Counted from the first letter of the stretch, positions 1-12,318 are shown. The stretch is 64,000 bases of DNA from Hypericum androsaemum (GCA_963995505.1 OZ023197.1:13638475-13702474); one strand, 5' to 3'. Translations and numbers: made by a program. Notes: generated from the letters alone by a model not told the origin.

Positions 1-1273
1 TTAGTCTCTCTCCCTCTCGAGTCCCTGTATTTCTAAAATTCATGATGACATCCTTCGTGTTTGGTTTTTGAAACTGTCAGGTCCCTGACTAACGTCATCA
101 GCTATTTTTTCATTTTTATCATTAAAATGATAAAAATACCCTTCAAGAAATTCACCCCCTTCTTCCTTCCTCTCAAAAGATCTATCTTCTTCCCTGCGCA
201 TTTCCCCTCTTCTTCTTCATGGAAATCAAACTCAATTAATCAAATTTAAAATCAACAAATTACTGAACCAAAAACAAGAATGACAATTACTCCTAAAATC
301 AACAAGGTTCAATTGGGTGGTCTGGTTCCCATATGGCTCGCAGGTGATAAACTATCAAAATTATAAACAGATAGCACCTTCACGAACTGAATAAAATCTC
401 GAGTTCTTAGTTCAAAGAGGGTAGAGCTCGAGATCTTTACTCGAATTGGATAAAAATTGAATAAAAATTAGTTGTAAAGTTGAGAGTTAAAATAAAAACC
501 TGGACGAAGAGCTCGAGATCTTTGCCAATAAGTAGGAGGACCATGTTGCGGTCGAAGCAGAAGACGTGAACGCGGCTATCGGAGCTGTCGGCATCAAAGA
601 TGATAGCATAGTTGCGATTGTCGCAGAGGGGCGAGGACATCCTACAGCCAACGATCTCGTAGTCGTCATCGACGCCACCATCGGGCATCAGTAAGAGAAT
701 GGCGGCGATGAGGAGGAGCTGGGTAGAGATGATGAGGAGGACCCCCCGGTAGCCCTGAATCTTGTCGCCACCGGCAGACTCGAGGAAGGGGTGCGGTAGC
801 GAATCTGGTGGCCGTTGATGGGCGGCTCCTGAGTGGGATCCAGCTTTATTTGGTCGCCGACGTTAAGGCTCTGATCCCGGTGGATTTCTTGGGAGGGGGA
901 TTGAGATTTGGGGATTGTCAGTAATTTTCTTGGTCTGGTTTTTCGGCATTAAGGCTCGGATCTAGTTCCAGCTGAAATAGGTTCATTCTTCATTTTAAAT
1001 TTGATTAATTGAGTTTGATTTCTAGGAAGAAGACGAGGGGAGATGCGTAGGGAAGAAGATAGATCTTTAGAGAGGAAGGAAGAAGAAAGAGGTAATTTTT
1101 TTAAGGGTATTTTTTGTCATTTCAATGAAAAATAAAAAAAAAAGCTGCTGACGTCAGCCAGAGACTCGAGAGTTGCTAAAACCAAACACAGGGGACGTCA
1201 GCATGGATTTTAGAAATGCATGGACCCGAGAGTGAGTAAGATCAAACTACAGGGACCTGAACATAATTTATCC
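1..1273. mobile_element. Pack-MULE-like element with long terminal inverted repeats, left tip cut by window edge
   Basis: Positions 1-252 are the inverted complement, with scattered mismatches, of about 993-1273. Both arms contain the same run from a 'ggtccctg' box through 'ctgacgtcagc', a T-rich stretch and a pyrimidine-rich block, ending in 'ctcaattaatcaaattt'. Arms of about 250 bp around a unique GC-richer middle are typical of Mutator-like elements that carry host gene pieces. The left arm starts about 30 bases inside the expected end, so the outer tip and target-site duplication are outside the window. No transposase is present, so the element is non-autonomous. Confidence 0.75.
500..790 (-). 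pseudogene. Captured apyrase (GDA1/CD39 NTPDase) first-exon fragment
   Basis: Read on the minus strand, the middle of the element encodes a short N-terminal stretch, a hydrophobic anchor (RGVLLIISTQLLLIAAILLL), a spacer, then NYAIIFDADSSDSRVHVFCF. This is the order found at the N terminus of plant ecto-apyrases: a membrane anchor followed by apyrase conserved region 1, normally DAGSSGSR. Here both glycines of ACR1 are Asp (DADSSDSR), which should abolish phosphate binding. The fragment ends at LELFVQ followed directly by GT, so it seems to stop at an exon border with the start of the intron still attached. It is about 95 codons of a protein that normally exceeds 450, so it cannot be an enzyme. 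The family assignment is from memory of the ACR1 motif and is fairly secure. Confidence 0.75.
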
Positions 1274-2788
1274 TTTCTAAAATGATACTGCTAGGATGGA
1301 TTTTATGTTCGTAAGATTGGGAGTTAGATTGGGTTCTGCTAGGCTCTTAGCAGTACCAAGGGGACAATTGATGTTAAATGACAAACTTGTAATGTTAGAT
1401 AAATATAAGAGTAATTTTGAAAAATATTTGGAGAAAAACTCGGGCTTTTGGGCATAAGGAGAAACTTGGCCGAATAATTTGGAGGAGAATTTTCATACGA
1501 AGGCTAGGATTATATTGGAAAAATTATTTACGATATAGGATGGGGAAGTCTTGAACTTCCTAAAATTGAATTAGTGAAAGACAATATAAAAGGGTAATAC
1601 AGAGGTTTGGGTAATTTGTGCCAAAGATATTATCTATCTAGTATTGTTTGTTATTTTGATAGTCGAATATCTTTAATCATTTTTAGGAGAATTTACTTAA
1701 CAAAATTATAGGTGTAGTACATTCGTACACATTTGGCGTAACTTTTTGACGAGTAAGAAATATATGTTTTGATGACTCCACAAAATATATGTATTTAGTG
1801 AAAAAATAATAATTTAAAGGAAGTCAAATGGTATTTCATATAACAACAAAAAAGTAGTATTTTATGCAACAACAAAAAATGTAGTATTTCATTAATTTCA
1901 TGTCTTACCATTTACATTTCATTACCATTTTTTTTTAACAAGACACGAACCATTTTTTCTTCAAATTGTATTGATGAGTGTGCTAATATTATTACTCCAC
2001 GAAGATGCTTCTTCTTCAATTTTGATAAGTAATATTTGATTTCAACCTAAATGATTATTCACCCAAGGAAAATATGTTAAATTGTAATTGTATTACTGTA
2101 TACAGGTATCATTACTTTGGAGAAATTAGATACTATATTTTCACTAAAATATTTGTAAAGTGATATTCTCTAAAGTGATAACCTCTCTAAACTGATAAAA
2201 AACTCGATCTCGAGTCGGGACCAGTGTTAAAATTTAATAAATTCTTCTATCGTAATGATTAATACTTTTTCAAAAAATAGTGTTAAATTTCAGTCCCAAT
2301 TTTTGTATTAAGTGATATTTTTGAATAATACATATATTTTTACATACTTTATGAATCTAAAAAATATTTTGAGATACTAGTTTGAACTACACTTGATTGT
2401 TTCATAAATTTTACATCATTATTCATCTTCTCAATTATTTCAAATGGTCATTGTGATAGATTTGATCTTGATTTTGCAAAATCTGAGAGCCCAACACTTT
2501 GCTTGTTTTGATTTTTAGAGTTGTTCTACACACATGCCTATCTTGGGCAAATTATAAGGAGTCATGTCTATATGCTTGTAATAAAAGGCCAATAAGGCGT
2601 CTTAATATAGTTCAATAAAATATTTACCTATCAAAAATAGACAAGTTCACTTAAGTACCATGTAGTTTGTGCATTTTACTTAAGTAATATGTAGTTTCAC
2701 TTTTTTCATTTTGGTGACGAAATTTTCAAATTTGACACTTTTGATGACAAACTCTTAACCAATATGAGTTTTTCCCAGTTGGCATTTC
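1274..2788. other. AT-rich intergenic DNA, no gene seen
   Basis: No ORF or splice pattern stands out. Positions about 1975-2160 are recognisably similar, in the same orientation, to 42.95-43.15 kb downstream of the second F-box gene. Both share stretches such as 'cttcttcaattttgat' and 'ggagaaattagatactata'. This is probably an old dispersed copy of the same flank. Confidence 0.5.
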
Positions 2789-2793
2789 CACAC

Positions 2794-3077
2794 TGTTAGG
2801 AATTCAGCAACTAGGGAACAAAATGCGCAAAGAACACGGACGCAAGAGATAATGTGGTTCGGCCTAATGCCTACGTCCACGGAGAAAAAGGAGAACTTTT
2901 ATTGATGAGTTTCCAAGCCACAAAGCCATACAAAAAACCTAGGGTAACATGTTTTTATATAGAGACAAACCCTTGGTGTACAAGTAACCTATCTAGGTCG
3001 GATTATGAGTCCAAAACCTAGTCAGAATAGGAATAGGAATAGAAAATAAGTCTTTCCTATTTCTCGCCATCCAAACA
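2794..3077 (-). repeat. 3' LTR of the short Copia-type element
   Basis: Begins TGTTAG and ends AAACA on the plus strand. It is nearly identical to 4463-4746, and the few mismatches suggest a fairly recent insertion. Confidence 0.88.
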
Positions 3078-3402
3078 ATCTCCACCTTGGCGAGAAATCA
3101 TCTCGTGGAAGAACCATGAAGCTCCACCCGAACTTCAACAAACTCCACCTTAACAAAACACCGCCCCATGAAGAACCATGAGATTTTGCAAAACCAATCT
3201 GATTCTAACGACTCCATCTTGGACCATAGATAACTGCATCAATAAGACCATCTCAACTTTCTCTTCACCTTTTGTTCAATCACTCGGAGCCAGCCCCCAA
3301 ACTCGAGCTTCTGAGCTTGCTTGGCCTATTCTCTCCAATCTCCATCGAACCCTAACTAGCGAGTCCACTTTCTGAAGCAACCTTGCGACCAATAGACGTA
3401 CC

Positions 3403-4398
3403 CTATATTTTTCGATCAGCCCTATGCTCCGCAACCTCGAACCGCTCTTCCGTTGGACCTTTTTGCCTCAAACCAATGCTACTCGCCATAGCATACAAAG
3501 GGAAACCTTTTGTTCTACTAAGTAGAACCCTCGACATGCCTCGAACTCTACTGTTTGGCCTTGAGTGAGATACCCGATTTGCCCGTGGTGTCACCAATGG
3601 CTTTGCATGCCCAATGCAAAACCTATCCAACACCTTTGACGTGCACGTCCCTTTAGACAACCATAGCAGAGCCCAGCTAACAATGCTTCTCTGAGACAAC
3701 CATGGTTCCTTGCTAACCATGCCTCCACAAAACAACCATAGCTTGCTATCCATGTCTTCGCGAATCCCAACTACACTCAAACCATCCATGTCAAGCCTTT
3801 GCTCCCTCATACGAACCAACCTCATATGACCTGAGCTTTTTCCCACTTCATCAGACCCATTGATGCGACTCCACCTACAATAATGTTCTCCACTAACATG
3901 TAGGTATTTTCTTTCACCCTTCATCCCTACCATCGCATCATTATCCATCTTTTTTAGCCTACCTTGATAACTATCATAGTTATAATTCAAGGTCACTAAC
4001 GAAAAGAGATTACCAGGATGTATTGGACTTGATGAGACAGAAAGCCAGTCACCATCTAACCCGTCTGAATATGTGGCCATGGTTGTTGATGCCGATCCCT
4101 CCTTGTTGTCTTGATCCCCATTTCATCCTGGATAGTCCCCTTCATGTTCCCTTCTCAGCACTTAAAGCCACTTCCATTGAACTTCTTTGACTCCGATCCT
4201 CTTCAACAACCCAGCTGGTGGCTCCTCATCATCCGTCAAGCACAAGCGAATCTTTGCTACCGCCTTGGCCTCGAACTCTTCCCGCTCTTGCTCCTCCATC
4301 TTCTCAGACTTCTTCTCCGAGAGCGCGATAACCATCCCTTGTTGCACGAGGAGATCTTTGACACGCCTTTTAAAATAACCTGAAATTCGATGAACCAT
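3403..4398 (-). pseudogene. Internally deleted gag-pol remnant of the short Copia element
   Basis: Minus-strand translations hold broken Copia pieces in order. A Gag start region at 4162-4398 includes GYFKRRVKDLLVQQG. A degraded stretch at about 3880-4080 looks like the region before integrase that normally reads as an LISLGTL-type motif. Around 3600 a piece, VLDRFCIGHAKPLVTP, matches the part of reverse transcriptase that usually reads LDRF..GNAKPV.TPL. Protease, integrase core and the RT catalytic YVDD are missing, so internal deletions joined gag to late pol. Function is lost. Confidence 0.7.
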
Positions 4399-4462
4399 CG
4401 AACTTCACAAGAGCAAACCTCGTGCCGTCCGACATCCTCCAACCCAAGCTCTTGATACCAAT

Positions 4463-4746
4463 TGTTAGGAATTCAGCAACCAGAGAACAAAATGCGCAAA
4501 AAACACGGACGCAAGAGTTTACGTGGTTCGGCCTAATGCCTACGTCCACGGAGAGAAAGGAGAACTTTTATTGATGAGTTTCCGAGCCACAAAGCCATAC
4601 AAAAAACCTAGGGTAACATGTCTTTATATAGAGACAAACCCTTGGTGTACAAGTAACCTATCTAGGTCGGATTAAGAGTCCAAAACCTAGTCAGAATAGG
4701 AATAGGAATAGGAAATAAGTCTTTCCTATTTCTCGCCATCCCAACA
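4463..4746 (-). repeat. 5' LTR of the short Copia-type element
   Basis: Partner of 2794-3077. It carries the same TG..CA ends and is followed by the 'cacac' duplication at 4747-4751. The primer binding site lies at 4450-4462 on the minus strand. Confidence 0.88.
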
Positions 4747-5225
4747 CACACAATTGCCACGCTATATTTCCCTATGGCGTTGATGTGAAAAAGAGGAAAA
4801 AATTATGCTCTTAAATCACTAATCTACCAACACAAAATGAAATATTACGCCGATCCTTAAGTGTAGATTTTTTAATTTTTTCACAGTAGTGCCACTTAGG
4901 ATAAAGGAAAAATAACATGATGCTGACGTGAAAAACCATGGAAATGCAAACATAGATAAAACTAACCTTCGTTAGAAATTTGTCAACAAAAGTGTAAAAT
5001 TTAGAAAAATAGCATTTAAATAAAAATGTGTGAAGATTATCCCTTATAAATTTCCCAAGAGCTCAAATTCTCCAATATTGGAATCTGCAATTTTAATAAG
5101 CATCAAGTTTGCTTTTCAATAAAAAAGAAAAAAAAGAAATTTTAGTTATTTCCCGTCTTAGCAAGGCTCATCATGCAAATGATACATCCAAATTTTGTGG
5201 AGATGAGTTATCGACCACGTAAGAC

Positions 5226-7285
5226 TATCCGCAGCAGCGAGCAAACGCTCGTGCGAGTAGTATTATATTAATTAAAAAAAATTAGCTGCCAAAAGGGGAG
5301 GAGCGGCCGCGCGATGCTCCTCACCCGATCAAAACTCGCGCGCGGCCAGGCAGTCACATCAATTTTTTTCTCTACTTATTTATCTATTTAGTTCCACTTG
5401 GAATAATGTTATTCGTTAAAAATAGATTTTTTTGGATAATATTTTCGTGGTTATCTAAACTGACCTTATCTTTAGCAAAACTAAAAAAAAATTTATGAAA
5501 ATTATTAATTTTCAAATCTCTATAAATAGAGTCCACTGTTAACATATTTTCATACACCATCTAAAATTCTCTCTTCTTTCACTTCATAATCTCTTCTTTT
5601 AAATTTTCTCTGTTATATTATTTCTACTATGGATCCAAATTATCCAAATTTCTCAAATTATCCAAATTTTCCAAATTATCAATCATTCAGATCTTATAAT
5701 CCTTGCTATCTAAATTCTGGAGATTATCCGAACTCTCAACCTTTTTATACCTCTCAATTTTCGCCAAATCTTTTCCAAATTCTATTTTCCTAACACCAAC
5801 TCCCCATAAAATATGCTACAGCATTTGTCCTTCGATGGGGCTAGGGAGAAAAAAACTAAAAAGTCTGCACCAAGTAGTTGGGGTGTCAAAGAAGACATTA
5901 CCCTAATGTCAGCTTTCGTCTACTGTAGCCAAGACAACGTTATTGAAAAAAATCAGAAGAGTGCCTCGTATTGTGGAGGCGGTTAGTGCCAATGATCAAT
6001 ATTTTCAACAAAGAACAAATGCTGCAGGTACCCTTGGTCTGACAGCCTTGCAGAAATGTACTGGAGCTATAAGGGTGTTAGCTTATGGGACATCAACTGA
6101 TGTCGTTGATGAATACCTGAGAATGGGTGCATCTACAACACGGGAAGCTCTCATGAAGTTCGTAGAAGGTGTAATTTCTTGCTTCGGGAATGAGTACCTG
6201 AGAAGGCCCAATGCACAGGATTTGGCAAGACTTCTCTACGTCGGGGAACAACGTGGATTCTTGGGCATGATAGGTAGTATTCACTGTATGCACTGGGAAT
6301 AGAAAAATTATCCTAATACATGGGCTGGGCAATATGCATGAAGGAGCGAAAAGCCTACAATTATTCTGGAAGTAGTTGCATCATATGAGTTATGGATATG
6401 GCATGCTTTCTTTGGAACACCAGGTACTCTCAATGATATTAATGTACTGCACCGATCTCCTATTTTTAGTGATGTCATGGAAGGCCGAGCACCAAAAGTG
6501 AGTTACGTCGTCAACGATCGACAAAATGATATGGCATATTATCTCACTGATGGGATATATCTTACATGGGATGCATTTGTCAAGTCAATTACATCTCCGT
6601 TAACCCTAAAACACAAGTTATTCGCTCAACATCAAGAGGCTGTTAGAAAAGATGTGGAGTGAATATTTGGAGTTCTACAGGCTCGTTTTGCATTCATTCG
6701 ACGTCCATGTCTTCTTTGGGACAAGGAGTTAGTGGAAAGAATTATGAAGGCTTGCATCATATTGCACAATATGATAGTGGAGGACGAACGAGACACATAT
6801 CTCCGTTATCATGATCCAGCCGAATTTCGTAATGAAGAGGACAATGAAGAACCTTTTCAGTTCTCTACTGAACGCATCGAAAACCTATCCACTTACATGA
6901 CTGCTAGGGAACAACTTCGCAATAGAGAAGCTCATAAAGCTCTGAAAAATAATTTAATTGAGCATATTTGGCAAAAGTTTGGAAATGATAATTAATTATG
7001 TAATTTGAATTTCTATATTTGTAATTTGAAATTTTTGTATTCGTAATTTATCATTTCCGACTTTCATTTGTACCTCGAGTATTTTTATCTAATTTAGTAT
7101 TCTAAAAAATATAGTAGATAATATGTGGATGAGAGAGAAATTAATTGTTTATTCTATGAACTGGGTTGCTGCTGTGGGTAGGAAAATATGTAATTGAGTT
7201 GGATTGGGTTGGATTGAATATGAATGAGAGAAAAATTAATTGTTTTTTCGTGAACTGAATTAGATGGATTGATGTTGTGGGTAAA
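5226..7285 (+). mobile_element. Decayed PIF/Harbinger DNA transposon
   Basis: A plant Harbinger transposase relic occupies the middle. At the left, 'ctatccgcagcagcgagc' (about 5226) resembles the inverted complement of 'ggttgctgctgtgggtag' (about 7165-7182), consistent with Harbinger-type terminal repeats. The right end is uncertain because about 70 bp near 7110-7180 is imperfectly repeated at 7215-7285, offering two possible termini. I could not fix a 3-bp target duplication. Confidence 0.6.
5629..6995 (+). pseudogene. Harbinger transposase pseudogene with fused accessory-ORF remnant
   Basis: An upstream ATG at 5629 starts a repetitive MDPNYPNFSNYPNFPNY leader, the usual beginning of the accessory (Myb/GST-T3-like) protein of plant Harbingers. 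A short piece with WGVKEDITLMSAF follows. At 5943 the sequence switches directly into transposase, so the end of ORF1 and the start of ORF2 were deleted. The transposase is recognisable as blocks: ALQKCTGAIRVLAYG, GFLGMIGSIHCMHWE, and the C-terminal ARFAFIRRPCLLWDKE and MKACIILHNMIVEDER. Stops interrupt it at about 6300 (the expected Trp after HWE is TAG) and 6660 (TGA), with frame loss between. It cannot make transposase. Confidence 0.85.
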
Positions 7286-7565
7286 ATATTGCATTAAAAC
7301 GATACAAATGAAAAAGTGCTTTATTGGGACAACCACTTGCGAAATTAAAATCGAGCATTGCTTGGCTTAAAAATCAAAACATCCCAAAAAATTCCACCTC
7401 GAATATGCCAGAAAGCTAATTATTAATAATGTAATTATAACTTTAGAGTACTAATTTGCTAGAATTTGAGACAAACCCTAACAAATCTCCACATTGGACC
7501 AAATTCTATGACTCCAACATCAACGCTGCTCTACCTTCACCACCAGCCCCTAAGGGCAATCAGCT

Positions 7566-10500
7566 TCAAGCATGAACACCTACCAAGTCCAAGCAATGCT
7601 CGAACTTAGTACCAGAAAGCGGCTTCGTCAACATGCCTGCAGGGTTGTCCTTTGTACCCACCTTGCTCACAACAATGTCACCTTGAGCAATATGCTCCCG
7701 AATGAAGTGGTACCTCACATTAATGTGCTTTGTCCTCTCATGATACATAGCATCCCTCGTGAGATGGATAGCACTTTGACTATCACAGTACACTGTACTG
7801 ACCTGCAGCTTCTCACAGATTTCACTGAAGAAACCTTTCAACGAGATAGCCTCTTTCACACCTTCAGTTATAGCCATGTACTCCGCCTCAGTGGTAGACA
7901 ATGCCACTGTGGCTTGTAGACAAGCTCTCCAACTGATAGCACATTCTCAAAGAGTGAAGACATATCCAGACAAGGACCTAGACTTATCAAGGTCTCCAGC
8001 ATAATCTGAATCAAAGAAACCAACAACTCCATCATTGGTGCTTCCAAACTGTAGACACACGCCCTTGGTACCCTTCAAATACCTCATAATCTACTCCACT
8101 GCTCTCCAATGGCCTTCTTCATGATTTGTCATAAACCTGCTAACGACACTCACAGCATAGGCCAAATCCGGGCGTGTGCAAACTATAGCATACATCAGAG
8201 AACCAACAACATTGGAGTATGGAACACCAAACATGTAATCGACCTCAGCAGCTGACTGTGGAGATAAGGCAGACAAAAGCTAAAAATGTGTACCAAGAGG
8301 AGTACTCACAGGATTACCAGTCACATCAAACCTGTCAAGTACCTTTTTAATGTAACTCTCCTGGCTCAGAAATAATTTCCTTGCTCCTCTATCTCTGGCA
8401 ATCTCCATGCCAAGAATCTTCTTAGCAGGACCCAAATCTTTCATCTCAAACTCGCTACTCAACAGAGCTTTGAGCTTCCTCACCTCTCCTTTGTCACTGG
8501 CAGCAATTAACATGTCATCCACATACAGGAGCAAATACACTTGGGAACCGTCGCGTAGCCTTTTCAGGTAAACACAACTATCATACTTGCTCATCTCATA
8601 ACCATGAGAAATTATAAAGGAGTCAAACCTTTTATACTATTGCCTCGGAGACTGCTTAAGGCCATACAGGGACTTCTTCAACAAGCACACATGGTCTTAT
8701 TTGCCTTCAACATGAAAACCCTCAGGCTGTGCCATACAAATCCGCTCCTCAAGCTCTCCATTCAAGAAAGCTGTCTTCACATCAAGCTGTTCAAGCTCCA
8801 AATCCTGCATAGCAACAATACCAAGAAGAGAACGAATCGAGGTATGCTTCACAACTGGTGAAAATACCTCATTAAAGTCCACACCAGAAATCTGACTATA
8901 TCCTCTAGCCACTAGCCTAGCCTTGTATCTAGGCTCTTCAACTCTAGGTATACCATCCTTCTTCTTGAATACCCACTTGCAACTGACAACCTTCTTATCC
9001 TTAGGCAGCTTAGTAATCTCCCAAGTCTTGTTCTTGTGAAGAGATTATATCTCTTCCTCCATAGCAACCAACCATCTAGCAGAGTCTTTCGACTTCACAG
9101 CATCTGAGTAACTAGACGGTTCTTCACAGCTATCAACTTCTTCTGCCACATTCAGGGCAAAAGCAACAATATCAGCCTCACCCAACTTCTGTAGGCTTGA
9201 TAATTCTTCTGGGCCTGTCTCTAGCAATAGAATACGCTGGCTCCTTCTCAACTGTGCCAACATTCTCAGTTTCATCAGACAACCCACCATGAGTAGGACC
9301 ATGGCAATCAACATCACAGAAGGAACTCGCTTCTGGATCAGCATCAAACTCCAGCTGCACTTTTAACTTTTGCAAGTCCACACTTGGAGCACTGAAAACA
9401 CCAGGTGAAGAAACATCCTCCCTCTTACTCAGCATGTCTGTCTCTTTGAAAATAACATTCCTACTCAGCAAGACCTTAGACAGCTCAGGACACCACAACT
9501 TGTATCCCTTCACTCCAGAAGCATAGCCAAGGAAGATACATTTCACAGATCTTGGCTCTAACTTGCCATTATTCACATGAGTATAGGCAGGACACCCAAA
9601 TATCTTCAAAATAGCATAATTAGGAGGATTTCCAGACCATAATTCTTCAGGTACCTTGCCATCAATGATGCATGAGGTGAACGATTGACAAGGTGACAGG
9701 CAGTGGAAGCAGCTTCAGCCCAAAATGACTTAGGCAAACCAGCATTTGACAGCATACAACGAACTTTCTCCAACAAAGTTCTGTTCATTCTTTCAGCGAC
9801 TCCATTCTGTTGAGGTGTACCAAGGATTATCTTATGCCTGACAATACCCTCATTCTTGCAGAACTCATCAAACCAACTAGAGCAAAACTCCAATCTATTG
9901 TCTGTGCGGAGATGCTTGACATCTCTCCCAGTCTGCTTCTCAATCATAGTCTTCCACTGCTTGAAAGTGACAAAGACATGATCCTTGCTCTTCAAGAAGA
10001 ACGCCCACACCTTCCTCGAATAATCATCAATAATAGTCAGCATATACTTGGAACCATTCTTTGATGCAACTTGAGATGGTCCCCAAAGATCAGAATGAAC
10101 ATAGTCAAGTTTTTCCTTTGTAGTGTGCACACCTTTCTGAAAACTGACTTTCTTCTGCTTGCCAAACACACAGTGCTCACAAAATTCCAGCTTCCCAATA
10201 CCCTGTCCACACAATAATCCTCTCCTATTCAGCTCGGTAATACCTTTCTCACTCATGTGACCAAGTCGCATATGCCACAATGAGGTATTCTCAGAATCTG
10301 TCAACGAGCCAGATGCAGCAGCAGCAGTCCCTGTAACTGTAGAACCCTGCAAAATGTACAGATTTCCAACCTCCTTTTTGGCCTTCATATGCACTAATGA
10401 GTTCTTACTCACACGAAGAACTCCACCTTCTCCGGTATACTTGTACCTCAATGTATCAAGAGTACTCAGCGAAATCAAGTTCTGCTTCAAATCAAGGATA

Positions 10501-10900
10501 TGCCTCACATTCATCAAGATTCGAATGACACCATCATGCATCTTGATCTTCACTGTGCCAATACCAACAACCTTGCAGACAAAATTATTTTCCATGAGAA
10601 CATTACCCTCCGCACGTTCATATGTTGAAAACCATCCCGGATGGGGCACATATGAAACGTACAAGCAGAATCAAGGACCCAAGCAGCATCAACTTTAGAC
10701 TTCCCATCAATTACAGACAAAATGTCTCCATCATATTCTTCTTTCTGAGTGGTGGTGGCAACACTAGCACTGTCGCTATCAGAACTTTCTCCTTTCGGAG
10801 TACTAGACTTTTCGCCTTTCTTCTTGTTCTTCAACTCCGGACAGAACTATTTAATATGCCCAACCTTATGACAATTGAAATAAGTCTTATCCTTGTGCCT
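7566..10900 (-). pseudogene. Copia pol: protease, integrase, reverse transcriptase, RNase H (broken)
   Basis: Reading leftward: a zinc-knuckle relic near 10870 with one Cys changed to Phe and an in-frame stop; a protease motif WVLDSACTFHM near 10680, where the usual DSG is DSA; the integrase HHCC region (HMRLGHMSEKG .. CEHC) and DDE core, including LHSDLWGP-like and TPQQNGVAERMNR motifs at 9606-10390; RT with LEQLDVKTAFLNG at 8697-8912 and catalytic YVDDMLIA at about 8515; and RNase H with [18 protein letters not shown] at 7566-7907. Breaks occur at about 10664, 9606, 9045, 8697, 8594 and 8280. No continuous polyprotein is possible. Confidence 0.88.
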
Positions 10901-10968
10901 TGACCTTGATTTGCTTCTGCTCTTCTTCCTCGAACCAGACTTAGCATTCCTCTCTTCAGACCTCCCCC

Positions 10969-11577
10969 TCATAACCAAGCCAGTCCCTTGGCTATTTTCA
11001 AGGAACTCACAGTGTGCTTATCAATTCTCTCTTTCTCCAAGAACGAATCATGAACATTATCCCAACTCAGAGTATCATGGCTGCACAATAGAGTATCCCT
11101 GAATTGCTGATAAGAGGTAGGCAACGAGCACAGCAACAATAAATCAAGATCTTCATCATCATACTTCACATTCAGAGTTCTAAGATCAGCCACTATATCC
11201 TTAAATTCATTAAGGTGGTCATGAACAGACTTATCTTCTTGCATCCGGATAGAAAATAGTCGTTGCTTCAAGCACAATTTGTTGGTCAAACTCTTGGGCA
11301 TGCACAACTTTTCAAGCTTTGCCCATAATGAGGAAGCTGTTGTCTCCTTCAACACGTCCCACAAAATATCATCTGACAGATGCAACTGGATCTGACTCAC
11401 AGCCTTACGATTCTTTGACGCCTTCATTGCAGCATCCCAACTCGAAGGCATCGACTTCTCATCAAGTAGAGTCTCATCCAGCTCTAAATATGTCAGAATA
11501 GCGCGCATCTTCACCTGCCACAGGGAAAAATTAGTTTTCCTTGTCAATTGAAGAATTTCGTACTTCATGGAAGTCAT
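10969..11577 (-). pseudogene. Copia Gag
   Basis: An ATG at 11577 opens MTSMKYEILQLTRKTNFSLW, then LKQRLFSIRMQEDKSVHDHL and LLLLCSLPTSYQQFRDTLL, the standard order of plant Copia Gag (UBN2-type domain). The frame is open for about 200 codons but shifts before the zinc knuckle, so Gag is cut off from its nucleic-acid binding motif and from Pol. Confidence 0.85.
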
Positions 11578-12318
11578 CCTGAAACACCTCGAACCAAAGA
11601 AATCAGCCCAAAATTGGTTAGAAACTAAAATCAGCCAAAACAGTTGACTTTTGGTCAACCAGTCAAACTATTGACCGGTCAAATTGTTGACCAGTCAAAC
11701 GGTTGACCAAGTCAACTCGGGAATATGGTTTTTCAACCCAAAAAACCCCAAAGAACGTGGCTGACGGCGGGACCACCACGGTGGGCGGCTGAGCGACTGG
11801 AGGATGACTCGGCCTTGGTCAGCAGAGCACGGGGATGGTTTGGGACGGTCACCGCGGGTTTCGATCTCCCCTGAAACCTCATTTTCTCTCTCTCCCCGAT
11901 TTTCTCCTTCCGCCGTTTCTTCTTCTTCTCAGCGGCGACGGTGATTCCGGGCAGCAGCAGACGACGGATGGGCGATAGGGGCGGCAGCAGGCAGCTCCGA
12001 TAGGCGAGCTCTCCTCCGTGCGAGCTCTTTCTCTCTCGCCCCGTCGGTCCTCTCTTCCGCCGTCAGTCCTCTCTTCACACCTCGAGACGGGACGACGGAG
12101 AACACCTCTGGCAGCAGTGGACGGACGAGCGGGCGGTGGTCGAGCGGGCGGCGCTCGGCTCCTTCGTGGCTGAACGGCGGCTCCAAGGAGGGTTGATTGA
12201 ATTTCTTCTCCAAAACCCTTCTTCCCCCTTCACGTAAAACTTCTCTGCCTCCTCTCTTTTTTATTTATTATTTTTTAATCTCAAATACTCGAATCTCAGA
12301 TCCGGCTCTGATACCAAT

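Larger units (their letters stand above)
2794..4746 (-). mobile_element. Short non-autonomous Copia-type LTR retrotransposon with both LTRs and target-site duplication
   Basis: Two direct repeats of about 284 bp (2794-3077 and 4463-4746) begin TGTTAG and end CA, and are flanked by the 5-bp duplication 'cacac' (2789-2793 and 4747-4751). On the minus strand a tRNA-iMet-type primer binding site, 'tggtatcaagagc', lies immediately inside the right LTR, so the right LTR is the 5' one. A purine-rich tract, 'ccaaggtggagat', abuts the left LTR. The internal region is only about 1.4 kb, far short of a full Copia polyprotein, so the element depends on others for movement. Confidence 0.9.
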
